A DNA stretch of 64,000 nucleotides from Opitutaceae bacterium (GTDB lineage: Bacteria > Verrucomicrobiota > Verrucomicrobiia > Opitutales > Opitutaceae). The stretch spans positions 141,970-205,969 of the forward strand of contig JAHCAZ010000003.1 of NCBI GenBank assembly GCA_019634615.1, written 5' to 3'. The notes beneath the pieces were generated by a model, which was given only the letters and a program-made list of their open reading frames with translations, did not search any database and had not been told where the DNA came from. The first letter of the stretch is position 1. Every line of letters starts with the position of its first letter. Both the position numbers and the translations under genes were made by a program. Below, piece after piece: positions 17,434 to 27,171 of the stretch.

Positions 17434-17568
17434 AACCGCGAAGGACGCGAAGGAACGCGAAGCGATTCCAGACCGTTTCTCATGACAGTCTTCCCGGCCG
17501 CGCAACGATTGCATCAGGCCGGGCAACCGTTGTTTTAGTCTTCGCGCCCCTTCGCGTCCTTCGCGGTT
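17434..17568. repeat. Palindromic repeat family A, copy 1
   Basis: The left arm begins AACCGCGAAGGACGCGAAGG and the right arm is its near-exact reverse complement, about 78 nt apart. The same arms occur at four other places in the window, always between genes. It fills most of the 166-bp gap before the GH2 gene. Confidence 0.85.
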
Positions 17569-17591
17569 CAAAATCCCCGCCCCCTTTACCC

Positions 17592-19550
17592 ATGAAACAA
17601 TCCCTGCCCCTGAATGCCTCGTGGAAACTCATGCCGACCGAGCCCAACCTTGGGCTGACGGCCGGCTGCTCGGCCCTGCCGTTCGACCAGCGCTGGATCG
17701 ACGCGCAGGTGCCCGGGGACGTACATCTCGACTGCCAGCGCGCCGGCCTGATCGGCGATCCGTTCGTGGGGATGAACCACGACCAGATCCGTTGGATGGA
17801 GGAGTGGGACTGGTGGTATCGCACCGACCTCACGCCGCCCACGCCCGGGCCCGGCCAACGCCTGCACCTGCTGTTTGAGGGCCTCGACTGTTTCGCCACC
17901 GTGCAGCTCAACGGCAAGGTCGTCGGGAAGAACCAGAACATGTTCACGCCGCTGCGCGTGGACGTCACCGACCACGTGCAGCCCGGCGCCAACCGTCTCG
18001 AGGTCTGTCTCGGTGCCCCCGTCTATCCGCCGGACCGCCCCGCCCGCAGCCCCGAGGTGCGCGGCTACGGCAACGCCCTCCGCCTGCAGGTGCGCAAGGC
18101 CCAGTCCTGCTACGGCTGGAACATCGCGCCGCGCCTCGTCACCATCGGCATCTGGAAGCCCGTGTCGTGGCTGCTGGTGGATGAGGTGGAGATCGCCGAT
18201 GTGTTCGTGAGCACGATCGCGCTGCGTCCCGACGGCAGCGCTGAACTGGAAGCCCTCGTCGAGCTGCGCCACAACCACGGCGCGCCCGGTCCGGTCGAGG
18301 TCGAGCTCACTGTCGCGGGTCAGGCCCGCCAGCTTGCCCTCGCCAGCGATCCGGCGGGCACGCGGCACGTCGAACGCTTCGTCGTGCCCCAGGCGAAGCT
18401 CTGGTGGCCGCACAATCACGGCGCGCAACCCTTGTACGAATGCTCGGCCGTGCTCCGCCGCGGCGGCCGCGAGCTCGACCGGCGCACCCGCAAGTTCGGC
18501 ATCCGCACCGTGGACCTCATCCAAAAGCCGGACGACGACGGCGGCATCTCGTTCGTCATCGCGGTCAACGGGAAGAAAATCTTCCTCAAGGGCATGAACT
18601 GGACGCCGGCCGACGCGATCTTCGCCCGCGTGGACGCCGCCCGCTATGACCTGCTGCTCAAGGCCGCCAAGGACACCCACATCAACGCCATGCGCGTCTG
18701 GGGCGGCGGCGTCTACGAGCAGGATCACTTCTACGCCCGCTGCGACGAACTCGGCATCGTCATCACCCACGACTTCATGTTCGCCTGCGGCTGCTACCCG
18801 CAGGATCCCGCCTTCCTCGACGAGGCGCGGCGCGAGGCCGAGTTCCAGGTGCGGCGCCTGCGGCACTATGCGTGCATCGTGGCCTGGTTCGGCGACAATG
18901 AGAACGACGTCCTCGCCGACAACAGCTTCAACTATCCGACCTACCGGCACAACCGCCTGAGCAAGGAAGTCCTCCGCGATGTCGTGAAGGCTCACGCGCC
19001 GCTCACCCCGTACGTGCCGACCTCGCCGTACTCACCGCTGACCTACGACCAGAACGCCCCGATGGAGGGCGACTGCCACATCTGGGGTCACGGTTTCTCG
19101 TACAAGTCGGACTTCTATGTGAAGCAGAAGCCGCGCATGGTGACCGAGATCGGCTATCTGAGCTTCCCCGACCGCAAGGTCATCGAGTCTTGGGTGTCGA
19201 AGGACAAGCTCTGGCCCGTCTGGCACGAGGAATATCTCACGCACGGCGCCGACTGCATCCGCCTCGACCGGCAGGCGCGCTACCGCCTCAACTGGGACAA
19301 CATCCGCGAGCGCGGCTGGCCGGAGCCGAAGGACCTCGACGAGGTCATCCGCATGACCCAGCAGGTCCAGGGCGAGGCCTCGCAGTTCTGGGTGGAGTTC
19401 TACGGCAACCAGCCGAACTGCTGGGGCATCTTCCTCTGGAACCTCGCCGACAGCTGGCCGCAGATGTCCGACGCGTACATCGCGTACCCATTCGCCCCCA
19501 AGGCCAGCCTCGACTACGTGAAAAAGGCCTACGCGGCGCTGAAGCGCTGA
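17592..19550 (+). CDS. Glycoside hydrolase family 2, beta-mannosidase-like (652 aa)
   Basis: Retaining glycosidase with the GH2 order of domains: sugar-binding beta-sandwich (about 1-190, with WRLNG-type motif replaced by VQLNGKVVGKNQNMF), immunoglobulin-like domain (about 195-305) and TIM barrel (about 315-652). In the barrel, the acid/base is in WFGDNEN (Glu437) and the nucleophile in MVTEIGY (Glu519). KGMNWTPAD and MRVWGGGVYE are the beta-mannosidase-type barrel signatures. At 652 residues it is shorter than classical beta-mannosidases (~850), lacking the C-terminal sandwich domains. No signal peptide is seen. Its 3' end overlaps the convergent DUF6259-like gene by 22 bp. Confidence 0.88.
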   Translation: MKQSLPLNASWKLMPTEPNLGLTAGCSALPFDQRWIDAQVPGDVHLDCQRAGLIGDPFVGMNHDQIRWMEEWDWWYRTDLTPPTPGPGQRLHLLFEGLDCFATVQLNGKVVGKNQNMFTPLRVDVTDHVQPGANRLEVCLGAPVYPPDRPARSPEVRGYGNALRLQVRKAQSCYGWNIAPRLVTIGIWKPVSWLLVDEVEIADVFVSTIALRPDGSAELEALVELRHNHGAPGPVEVELTVAGQARQLALASDPAGTRHVERFVVPQAKLWWPHNHGAQPLYECSAVLRRGGRELDRRTRKFGIRTVDLIQKPDDDGGISFVIAVNGKKIFLKGMNWTPADAIFARVDAARYDLLLKAAKDTHINAMRVWGGGVYEQDHFYARCDELGIVITHDFMFACGCYPQDPAFLDEARREAEFQVRRLRHYACIVAWFGDNENDVLADNSFNYPTYRHNRLSKEVLRDVVKAHAPLTPYVPTSPYSPLTYDQNAPMEGDCHIWGHGFSYKSDFYVKQKPRMVTEIGYLSFPDRKVIESWVSKDKLWPVWHEEYLTHGADCIRLDRQARYRLNWDNIRERGWPEPKDLDEVIRMTQQVQGEASQFWVEFYGNQPNCWGIFLWNLADSWPQMSDAYIAYPFAPKASLDYVKKAYAALKR

Positions 19551-21646
19551 TCGGTGAAGACGAGCACGATGCACTCGTCTGGCGGCACCTCCACCGCACC
19601 CGGCAGGGTGCACACCGCGCCCGCCGGGTCGCCGGCCGCGATCCGGTGAAGCCGGGCCGAGGCACTGCCGCCATTCCTTAGGGCGACCTCCACCCGCAGG
19701 CTCTCCGGCGCAAAATGATTCAGGATCAGCGCATAGCTGCCCGGCGTCCTGCGGCTCGCGTGCAGCGTGTAAAGCACGCGGTCGTCGCCGGTGACGACAA
19801 GGTCATGGTGATCCACGATCCGGCTGTCCCACATCACGTCCCGCAGCCGTCGCCGCAGCGCGAGCGCGGCCTTGACGAAGGGAATCATCGCCGGCGCGTC
19901 GGTCGCGCAGCCGTGCAGGTTCTTCGCCTCGAGGTTGACGATGAGGCCGAGGCGGAGCGCGTTGGTCACGAGGCGAAAGTCGCTGTGGCCCGTGATGCAG
20001 GCCGTCTGCCGCAGTTCCGGGAAGGTCACGAGGGTCGTCTGCGGTCGGTCGGTGTACCAGTGCCGCGAGTAGGTGGCCGAGACGTAGGGCACGAGGCGGT
20101 CCCAGTAGGTCTCGCCGGCGATGCGGTACGCGGGGTCCACGCGCTGCGCGGCGGCGAGGTGCTCGGCGACGCAGCGGATCATGGGGTCGGTGACGTTGAG
20201 GTCGGGCGCCTGCGCCAGGTCGGGGTTGAAGTCGACGCCCATGCCGCAATGCAGCTTGTCGATCTGCGTGCCGGCGGCGCCGGCGCGGACGACGTTCATG
20301 AGCTGGTCCTGGACGATGGCGTTGAACCGGGGATGGGCCACGTTGGCGTTCGTCATGAGGTGACGCATCGGCAGGACGTGGCCGCCGATGTAGCAGTAGT
20401 CCCAGCCGAACGGGGACATGATCCCGCCGTGGTAATCGCGCACGGTGTAGGCGTGCAGTTCGCGGCGGTACCAGTCGGTGTTGACGTGGACCTGGACAAG
20501 ATTGGTGAACAGCAGCACGCGCACGCCGAGGCGTTGACACTCCGCGACGGCTGCGCGCAGTTCCTCCGGCGTGCCAAGGCGGGGATCGGGCTCGTACTGG
20601 GGGTAGTTGCGGTCGAGGCCGCCGCAGTTCCAGCCGTCCACCTGGATCACGTCGATGCCGGCGGACAGCGCGGCCCGGGCGAGTTGCGGCAGGTCGCGGA
20701 AGCGGTAGCCGATGGTCCCGTCCGGGAACTGGATGATTGTGCTCTGCCACGCGTCCGCCGCGTCGAGCCAGTCGCCGGTCCGGTCGATCTTGAAATGGCG
20801 GTCATACCAGCGCCGGTAGAGGCGCGCCGCCTCGTACCAGATGCCGTCATGGAACCGCACCGCGACGGGGGCCGAGGTGTAGTCGGCGCCGGTGGCGACG
20901 AACGGGAACGTGACCCAGCCCAGGGCGAGGCCGATCGGCTCGGACTCGTGCCGCGGGTCGGGCCACTCCCAGTGCGTGCCGCCCCAGTTGACCGTCGGGC
21001 GGAGCTGCAGCACCCACGAGCCGAGCCGCGGCTCCGGGTCCTCGGGGCTGAAGTACACGCCGTGCCGGCGCGTGCGGTGGTAGAGATCCAACCAGGGCAT
21101 CGAGAGCAGCGTGGGGTAGGGCAGCAGCTCGAGCGGGTCCGACGTGCCGAGGTAAGCATGGTTGAACTCGCGGTAAAAGCGGCGCTCCTCGCCGGTGCCC
21201 GTGATGCGCCCTGCGCCGCTCACGCGGTGGAAGATCCAGTCGTCGCGCTCGGCGGCGTTGGCCAGTCCGCCCAGCATCGGCGTGAACACCTCGGCCACCG
21301 GGTACGGCGAGCGGTTGGCCACGCTGCTGCGGAAAAGGACGCCGTCCGGCTCGAGCGTGAGCGTCAGCGTGAAACGGATGGGAAATATGCCGTGGGCCGA
21401 CGTGAGGTTTTCCCAGGTGAGCTCGAGACGATCCGGGCCGCGCGTGACGGCGGCAAGGGCCTGCTCGGAGCCGCGGATGTAGTGACCCTCCCAGTCGGGG
21501 AGGGGGACGCGGATGCGGAAGTTCTCGGCCAGGCGGGGTTCGCCGACCAGGTGGATGCCGCGGCGGCGGTCGTTGAGCTGGACGATGCGGCCGTGGACCG
21601 GTTCGATTTCGATGTGGACGGTTTCGTTGGCGAGGACGTGATTCAT
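19529..21646 (-). CDS. DUF6259-like glycosidase-fold protein (705 aa)
   Basis: Probable retaining or inverting glycosidase of uncharacterised specificity. An N-terminal beta-sandwich (about 1-270) is followed by a TIM barrel (about 300-620) and a small beta C-terminus, the layout of alpha-galactosidase-clan enzymes. Motifs such as VIQVDGWNCGGLDRNYPQYEPD and GTQIDKLHCGMGVDFNP (each read in shorter pieces: VIQVDGWNCGG; GTQIDKLHCG) resemble strand-4 and strand-5 acid-bearing segments. I believe it matches DUF6259, from memory. It starts 58 bp from a divergent AraC-type activator gene, its likely regulator. The stop lies inside the convergent GH2 gene. Confidence 0.72.
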   Translation of the reverse strand: MNHVLANETVHIEIEPVHGRIVQLNDRRRGIHLVGEPRLAENFRIRVPLPDWEGHYIRGSEQALAAVTRGPDRLELTWENLTSAHGIFPIRFTLTLTLEPDGVLFRSSVANRSPYPVAEVFTPMLGGLANAAERDDWIFHRVSGAGRITGTGEERRFYREFNHAYLGTSDPLELLPYPTLLSMPWLDLYHRTRRHGVYFSPEDPEPRLGSWVLQLRPTVNWGGTHWEWPDPRHESEPIGLALGWVTFPFVATGADYTSAPVAVRFHDGIWYEAARLYRRWYDRHFKIDRTGDWLDAADAWQSTIIQFPDGTIGYRFRDLPQLARAALSAGIDVIQVDGWNCGGLDRNYPQYEPDPRLGTPEELRAAVAECQRLGVRVLLFTNLVQVHVNTDWYRRELHAYTVRDYHGGIMSPFGWDYCYIGGHVLPMRHLMTNANVAHPRFNAIVQDQLMNVVRAGAAGTQIDKLHCGMGVDFNPDLAQAPDLNVTDPMIRCVAEHLAAAQRVDPAYRIAGETYWDRLVPYVSATYSRHWYTDRPQTTLVTFPELRQTACITGHSDFRLVTNALRLGLIVNLEAKNLHGCATDAPAMIPFVKAALALRRRLRDVMWDSRIVDHHDLVVTGDDRVLYTLHASRRTPGSYALILNHFAPESLRVEVALRNGGSASARLHRIAAGDPAGAVCTLPGAVEVPPDECIVLVFTDQRFSAA

Positions 21647-21704
21647 GGGGGTAGGGGAAGCGCGGGAGTTCGCCTGATGTTAGGCGTGGCGCGGGGGTTT
21701 GCCC

Positions 21705-22496
21705 ATGGATAATCCGAACAAACGGTTGGACATCCCCGACGTGGCGGAGCCCAGGCCGAACTTCGTTTCCATCGGCCGCTTCGACGGGCCGCAGCGCACC
21801 TGCCGCCGGCACCAGCACGTGACCTGGGAGATCGTGCTCTACACGGCTGGCACGGGCACGGCCTACATCGGCGACCGGCCGGTGCGGTTCGAGCCGGGCG
21901 TCGTCATTTGCATGCCGCCGCACGTGCCCCATGCGGAGGTGTCACGCGGCGGCTACGGCAATTTCCACACCCACGTCCGCTCGCTGCCCTGGCGGACGGA
22001 TGCCTTTCCGGTCGTACCCGCGCGCGACGGCCAGGCGCTCCGGCAGCTCACGGAGCTCCTGCACCAGGAGTATGCGCTGCGCCGGCCCGGCTGGGAGCGA
22101 GTGACCGAGGCCCTGCTCGAGGCGCAGCTGGCCTACCTTGAGCGCCACTGGCCGGAGTCGGCCCCGGACCCGGCCGCCGACCTGCGGCGTCGCATCGAGG
22201 CGCAGTCGGCGCTGCCGGGCTTTGATGTCGCCGCGCTCCTCGGGCAGGGTGAGGTCTGTGCCGGACACCTCATCCGCCTGTTCCGCCAGCGTTATGGCTG
22301 CACGCCGCGCGCCTTTGACCGACGCCTGCGCCTGCGCCGGGCGCAGCGGCTCCTCGCCGCGGGCTACCCGGTCAAGGTCGCCGCCGCCGAGCTCGGCTTC
22401 GCCGATTCAGCCTACTTCTCGCGCTGGTTCCGCGCCGGGACGGGCATGGCGCCAAGCGACTGGCGCGCCGCATCACCACGCCGCTCCGGCGCGTGA
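21705..22496 (+). CDS. AraC-family transcriptional regulator with cupin sensor (263 aa)
   Basis: One-domain sensor plus DNA-binding domain. Residues about 20-110 are a cupin (HQHVTWEIVLYTAGTGTAYIG then PPHVPHAEV), the usual sugar-sensing part. Residues about 170-255 hold two helix-turn-helix motifs, the second very clear: KVAAAELGFADSAYFSRWFR followed by GMAPSDWR. The ATG is chosen over an in-frame TTG two codons upstream. It is divergent from the DUF6259-like gene and convergent with the rhamnosidase gene, whose stop lies only 3 bp away. Control of the DUF6259-like gene is therefore the simplest guess. Confidence 0.92.
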   Translation: MDNPNKRLDIPDVAEPRPNFVSIGRFDGPQRTCRRHQHVTWEIVLYTAGTGTAYIGDRPVRFEPGVVICMPPHVPHAEVSRGGYGNFHTHVRSLPWRTDAFPVVPARDGQALRQLTELLHQEYALRRPGWERVTEALLEAQLAYLERHWPESAPDPAADLRRRIEAQSALPGFDVAALLGQGEVCAGHLIRLFRQRYGCTPRAFDRRLRLRRAQRLLAAGYPVKVAAAELGFADSAYFSRWFRAGTGMAPSDWRAASPRRSGA

Positions 22497-22499
22497 CGG

Positions 22500-25031
22500 C
22501 TACACCTTGCGCAGGTGCAGCTCGACTGTCTGACCGGCCGGTAGCTGATACCGACGCAGGCCGGCCGGCGCGCGCTCGGCCGCGAGCGGCAGGTTCACAC
22601 GCTCGCCGCGCGGGAGGACGAGCTCGGCGTTGGCGCCGGCCGGAATCTCCAGCGTGATCCGCCGGTCGCCCCGCAGGCCGCGTGAGGCGAAGCGGATGGG
22701 GCCGTGGATCGTGTGCGCGGTCAGCGCGAGCTCGGCGATGTCGGCCGGTTGCGGGCGGATCTCGATCCGGCCGCAGCCGGGCGTCAGCGGCCAGATGCCG
22801 GCCAGGCTTTGGATCGCGATGTAGAGCGGCACCACCGGGCAGTGGCTCCACTGCTGGTTGGAATCATGCCGCGCCTCCCAGTCCTCCTGCAGCGTGTTGT
22901 TCTCGATGACCGATCCCATCGTCGCCCAGCGGCGGCGCAGGTCCTGTGCAATCACGTCGGTGCGCCCGCCCTGCGCCAGGGCCCAGAGGCGCCAGCCCGC
23001 GTTGGCCGGGTAAGAGAGTCCCATCTCGGGCGGGACCTCGACGAGCATCTGCAAAGCGGCCCGCGTGCGCCCGCCGGGGCACTGGCCGAACAGCACTGCG
23101 GTCGCAAGCGAACGATCGCAGCAGCGCACCTCGCCGTCCTCGGCCAGCCACGGCCGGTTGTTCACGAAGACCTGACGCTCCGGGTCCCAGAAACGCGCCA
23201 CCGCCGCCCGCCGCAACCGCCGCCCGAAGGCGCGACCGCGCGCGGCCCGATCCGTCTCGCCCATGGCCTCGCACAGCGGGGCGAACGCGTGCTCCAGCAT
23301 GGCGGCGGCGTAGAGGTTGAAGGCGCACTGCTTGTGGCGCTGCTGCCGGTACGCGATGTGGTCGATCCAGACCGAGGGGATGCCAAGGTTGTCGACGGCG
23401 AGCAAACCGTGGTCGTCGACAATCGTGGCCAGATAGTCGATGAAGCGCACCAGCCGCGGGAACGGCTCGCGGATCGCCGCGAGGTCGCCCGTGTACAGGT
23501 AGTGATACCAGCAGTCGAAGTTGAAGCCGACGCCATGGTCGAGGATCGGACCCCAGCCGGTGAGGTCGAGTTGGCGCTCGACGAGCCGCGCGAGCCGGTC
23601 GAAACCGGGCCAGCAATCGAGGAAGAAGCCGTCCTTCGTCATGCCCTGGCTGTACGTCGCGAGGAACCGGGCGGGCAGACGCTGCTCGCCGAACGCCAGA
23701 TGGATGGCGTGCAATTGGTGGCTGCAGTCGCCGCTGTACTGCTGGCGCTCGCGCGCCATGCCGTCGACGAAGGCCTCCTGCGCGCAGTTGTGCAGGGTGT
23801 TGATGGTGGCGTCCATCAGGCGCTGCAGCGCCGGCTCGCCGATCCGCACCTCGGCCTGATGCGGCCAGGGGAAGACCCGGCGGCGCACACCGATGCGGCC
23901 GACCCGCACGCGGCCGGCGGCACCGTGCACATGGAGCTGCAGCCAGCGCAGGCTCTCGAAGTCGAAGGTCTCGAATCGGTTCACTCCCGGCCGGCAGGTG
24001 AAACGTGACCACGCATCGAAGTGCGTGTTCAGCACCGGCGGGCCGTCGGGTCGGTGCGCCTCGTGCACGAGGAGTTCAATGACCGTGCCCGCCGGCGCCT
24101 CGATCGTGAAGCCCGGCCAGCCGACGACCTGCTCGGCGAGCTCGAAGGTCAGCAGGACGCCGCGGTCCGACGTGAGGTCGAACTCCCAGGCGGCTGCGCC
24201 GTCCCAGGTCACCGCCTGCGCGACCGGACCGGCGGATTCCACGGTGCGGTAGGCCGCGGGGGCGCGGCATTCGAAGTACTCGCGGACCGGCCGCAGCCAT
24301 TCGAGCCGGCGCTGGTCGTTGAGGCGGGCGATCGGCACGAACGCGTCGTCTTTCAGCATCGGGATGCTGCGGGCGCGCAACCGCGCGTCCGCCGGACCGC
24401 CGGCAGCCAGATCCATCTGGTACTCGACATACGAGGTGTTGAGCGCCGGCAGGTTGGGCGAACCGCCAAGCGGCATCGCCGGCAGCCAGTCGGGGCCGGT
24501 CGCGAACGCGGCCTCGTTCCAGCCGTACGGGTAGAGGTTCGCGTCGAACTCCTCCTGCAGCGAACGCAGGTACCAGCGTTTGTAGTGCCCGGGCGCCCAG
24601 GCGCGGCAGAGGTGCGCGAGCCACGAGGAATCGGAGGCAACGGTCCGGGTCGGGCCCGAGGCCTCCTCGATTTCGAGACGGAAGAGGAAGCCGGGTTTGC
24701 CGATGGGCCAGGTGCCGTCGCCGTGGCCGTAATAGAGCACGGTTACGGCGATGACGTTCAGCCCCGGTTGCAGATGCGCGGTGAGGTCCACCGGGTCGGC
24801 CTCGGGCCAGCGGGGATCGGCCGGGGCGGGGCCCCATTGGATGCGGTGGCCGTTGACCTCGAGGCGATAGCGGCTGTCGGCCGCGATCCAGCCCGTCGCG
24901 CGTCGCAGCGGCGCGGTGATCTCCACCGTGCGGCGGAAGAGAACGAACGTATTCGGCAGGCAGCGTTCGCTCGGATACCAGATCCACTGGGCCGGACTCA
25001 GGTCCGGCAAGGCGGCGGTTGGGCTGGGCAT
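22500..25031 (-). CDS. Alpha-L-rhamnosidase, GH78-like (843 aa)
   Basis: Inverting glycosidase that removes alpha-linked L-rhamnose. Beta-sandwich domains fill about residues 1-400. The alpha/alpha-barrel catalytic domain then runs to about 760 and a C-terminal beta domain (PLTPGCGRIEIRPQPADI, HTIHGPIRF) closes the chain, as in GH78. The acidic catalytic segment DGMARERQQYSGD (about 420-435) corresponds to the family's D-x-x-x-R-D-E-R-x-G-W-x-G-D region but is divergent, so specificity may differ. SVWIDH and AGWRLWALAQGG are further barrel landmarks. There is no signal peptide. Upstream sits a family C palindromic repeat, then the PfkB-HAD gene. Confidence 0.85.
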   Translation of the reverse strand: MPSPTAALPDLSPAQWIWYPSERCLPNTFVLFRRTVEITAPLRRATGWIAADSRYRLEVNGHRIQWGPAPADPRWPEADPVDLTAHLQPGLNVIAVTVLYYGHGDGTWPIGKPGFLFRLEIEEASGPTRTVASDSSWLAHLCRAWAPGHYKRWYLRSLQEEFDANLYPYGWNEAAFATGPDWLPAMPLGGSPNLPALNTSYVEYQMDLAAGGPADARLRARSIPMLKDDAFVPIARLNDQRRLEWLRPVREYFECRAPAAYRTVESAGPVAQAVTWDGAAAWEFDLTSDRGVLLTFELAEQVVGWPGFTIEAPAGTVIELLVHEAHRPDGPPVLNTHFDAWSRFTCRPGVNRFETFDFESLRWLQLHVHGAAGRVRVGRIGVRRRVFPWPHQAEVRIGEPALQRLMDATINTLHNCAQEAFVDGMARERQQYSGDCSHQLHAIHLAFGEQRLPARFLATYSQGMTKDGFFLDCWPGFDRLARLVERQLDLTGWGPILDHGVGFNFDCWYHYLYTGDLAAIREPFPRLVRFIDYLATIVDDHGLLAVDNLGIPSVWIDHIAYRQQRHKQCAFNLYAAAMLEHAFAPLCEAMGETDRAARGRAFGRRLRRAAVARFWDPERQVFVNNRPWLAEDGEVRCCDRSLATAVLFGQCPGGRTRAALQMLVEVPPEMGLSYPANAGWRLWALAQGGRTDVIAQDLRRRWATMGSVIENNTLQEDWEARHDSNQQWSHCPVVPLYIAIQSLAGIWPLTPGCGRIEIRPQPADIAELALTAHTIHGPIRFASRGLRGDRRITLEIPAGANAELVLPRGERVNLPLAAERAPAGLRRYQLPAGQTVELHLRKV

Positions 25032-25080
25032 GGGAAAGGGATAGATTCGCCGCGACGCCCGGCGGCAGCAACGGAGTTTT

Positions 25081-25164
25081 TGGGTAGCGCCCGGCCTCTG
25101 GACGGGCGGCTCGGCAACCGCATGCGGACGATGCTCCGCCCGTCCAGAGGCCGGGCGCTACCCA
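25081..25164. repeat. Palindromic repeat family C, copy 1
   Basis: Arms GGGTAGCGCCCGGCCTC and GAGGCCGGGCGCTACCC are perfect reverse complements bracketing an internal GGACGGGCG/CGCCCGTCC pair. The right end overlaps the 3' end of the PfkB-HAD gene by 7 bp. Confidence 0.88.
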
Positions 25165-27059
25165 AGGCCCAGGGCCTTGAGCAACTGCCGGTACTGCGAG
25201 AAATCCGGCACCACGAGATGCGCCCCGGCGCGGATCACGCGGGTGCGCTTTTCCGGGGCGAGGCCGAAGCGCTGGACCTCGTTGCTCGCGAGGCCGACGG
25301 TCACGCCGCCGCGCTTGCGCGTCTCGCGGATCTCCACCGGGCCGTCGCCAAACGTGACGATGCGCGCCGCGTTGGCCGGGCCGAGTTCGCCGAGGATGCG
25401 GTCGAGCACCATGCGCTTGGCATCGTGGGTCATGTCGGAGCTGGCTCCATAGATGCGGCCCTCGAACAGCTCGGCATAGCCCAGCGCCTGTGCCTCGCGG
25501 ATGACGTCTCCTTCGTCGGTGCCGCTGGCGAGGTAGAGCTTCAGGCCGGCGCGGTGCAGGGCCTGGAGGAACGGCACGGCATTCTTCAGCGTGTAGTCGG
25601 TGACGTCGCGCTCGCCGCGCGAGAGGCGCGCGAGGCGATCCTCGACCAGCGCCATGAGGGCGTCGTTGTAGATGCGCTTGTAGCCGTGGGCATCGAGCAC
25701 GCGGTCGGCCGGGACGTGGCCCGCCTCGCGCACCATCTGCGCGAGCCCGTGCATCTGCTGCAGCGTCTGGATGCCGGTGGTCTTGTCGATGAACTCACGG
25801 ACCTGCCCGACGACGCGCTCGAAGACGTCGCGTCCAGCCTGCCGCCAGTCGGGGCCGAGGATCGCCTCGATCATGACCGGCTCCATGACCTTCTCCCAAC
25901 CCTGGCGCAGGGTGGAGATGGTGCCGTCGTGGTCGAAGATGGCGTACTTGAGGCTGAGGTCCGCCGGCAGCGGCTCGGCGATCTCGATCTCGGTGCCGGG
26001 CACGAACCGGGCGCGGCGCGGATCGGCGGCGAGTTCAGGTTGGTAGACGTAGTCGGGGGACAGGCCGATCGCGAGGACCTCGTCCGGCGACGCCGTGCCG
26101 GTCTGGTGCAGCTTCTGGACGGTGACGCCCGCGACAAAATTGCCGAAGGTCGCGGCCTCGACCGAGGTGCCACCCGCCGCGAGAGTGGCGGCGATGCCGG
26201 CCACCATGCTGTCGCCGGCACCGACGGAATCCGTCTTCTTCAGCAGATGCAGGCCGGGGATTTCCTGGACGCCGGCGGCCTCGGCCACGAGGCACCCGTG
26301 GGCGCCGCGGGTGACGAAGACGGGACGCTGCCAGCGCCGGAAGAGCTGCTGGGCGGCGGCGACGACGTGGTCGCGCGGGATGGCGGTGCGCGGCTCGGCG
26401 CGGCCGCCGGCGAGGCGGACCGCCTCGAGGTCGTTCAGCTTGTGCAGCGCAGCCGGGTACGCTTCGGCGAGATGGCGGCAATCGACGAGGGCGATCACGC
26501 GCGGGTGCCGGGCGAGCAGGGCGTTGAGGCCGGCCTGAAACTCCGGCGTGTGCAGGCCGCGCTCGAACTGCTGGTTGATGACGAGGGCATCGAGCTCGGG
26601 CAGGGCCCGCTCGAGGGCGGCAAGGACCGCGGCGCAGGTCGCGGAGGCGAGGCGGTTGAAGCACCCGAAGTCGAGGCGGTTAAGTTCGGCCTGGCGGTGG
26701 ATCGGCTTGAGATAGGAGTGCGTCTGCCAGTCCTGCGGTTGCGTGATGATGCCGGTCGCGTCGGCGCCGGCCTCGCGCAGCAGGCGCTGGAGTTCGGTGC
26801 CCTGGGGGTCGGGGCCGATCACGCCGAACGCGTGAAGGCGGGTGACGCCGAGCGCGCGCAGGTTGGCGAGCACGTTGCCGGCGCCGCCGAGCGAGTGGCG
26901 CTGCTCGCGCACGGGATGGGTCGGCAGCCCCGTCTCGAGCGAGGCCTCGGAGGCATCGGCGTCGATCTGGTGATAGACATCGACGCAAAAGTCGCCGACC
27001 ACGCCGATGCGGGCGCGGGTGATGGATTGCAGGAGGGAGGGGAGACGGGTCGGGCCCAC
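25158..27059 (-). CDS. Fusion of HldE-type PfkB sugar kinase and HAD phosphatase (633 aa)
   Basis: Bifunctional by appearance. Residues about 15-335 are a ribokinase-type kinase close to the kinase half of HldE: VVGDFCVDVYHQID, SLGGAGNVLANLRALG and catalytic DSVGAGDS. Residues about 370-633 are a HAD phosphatase: FDHDGT motif I, LASGTDE motif II and TFGDGPVE motif IV, with a helical cap between. HldE normally carries a nucleotidyltransferase instead. The GTG start at 27059 is preferred because AAAGGA lies at good distance before it; a TTG seven codons upstream has none. One domain may make a sugar phosphate that the other consumes, or the HAD part may act as a proofreader. Both are inference. 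Confidence 0.85.
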   Translation of the reverse strand: MGPTRLPSLLQSITRARIGVVGDFCVDVYHQIDADASEASLETGLPTHPVREQRHSLGGAGNVLANLRALGVTRLHAFGVIGPDPQGTELQRLLREAGADATGIITQPQDWQTHSYLKPIHRQAELNRLDFGCFNRLASATCAAVLAALERALPELDALVINQQFERGLHTPEFQAGLNALLARHPRVIALVDCRHLAEAYPAALHKLNDLEAVRLAGGRAEPRTAIPRDHVVAAAQQLFRRWQRPVFVTRGAHGCLVAEAAGVQEIPGLHLLKKTDSVGAGDSMVAGIAATLAAGGTSVEAATFGNFVAGVTVQKLHQTGTASPDEVLAIGLSPDYVYQPELAADPRRARFVPGTEIEIAEPLPADLSLKYAIFDHDGTISTLRQGWEKVMEPVMIEAILGPDWRQAGRDVFERVVGQVREFIDKTTGIQTLQQMHGLAQMVREAGHVPADRVLDAHGYKRIYNDALMALVEDRLARLSRGERDVTDYTLKNAVPFLQALHRAGLKLYLASGTDEGDVIREAQALGYAELFEGRIYGASSDMTHDAKRMVLDRILGELGPANAARIVTFGDGPVEIRETRKRGGVTVGLASNEVQRFGLAPEKRTRVIRAGAHLVVPDFSQYRQLLKALGLG

Positions 27060-27171
27060 GGGAGTCCTTTGCCCGAGCAAGCTCGCCCGGACCCGGCGAG
27101 GCTAATGCAAAGCCGGACCGCAGGGCAAAACCTGTAATGACATTATATCTGAGTGGGACCGGCCTAGGCCC

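Noticed and set aside
24021..27137. Very long plus-strand open frame (over 1000 codons) opposite the rhamnosidase and PfkB-HAD genes
   Set aside because: It is antisense to two genes with clear catalytic motifs. Its product is low-complexity (Arg, Gly, Glu, Val, Ala-rich) and it exists because high GC removes stop codons.
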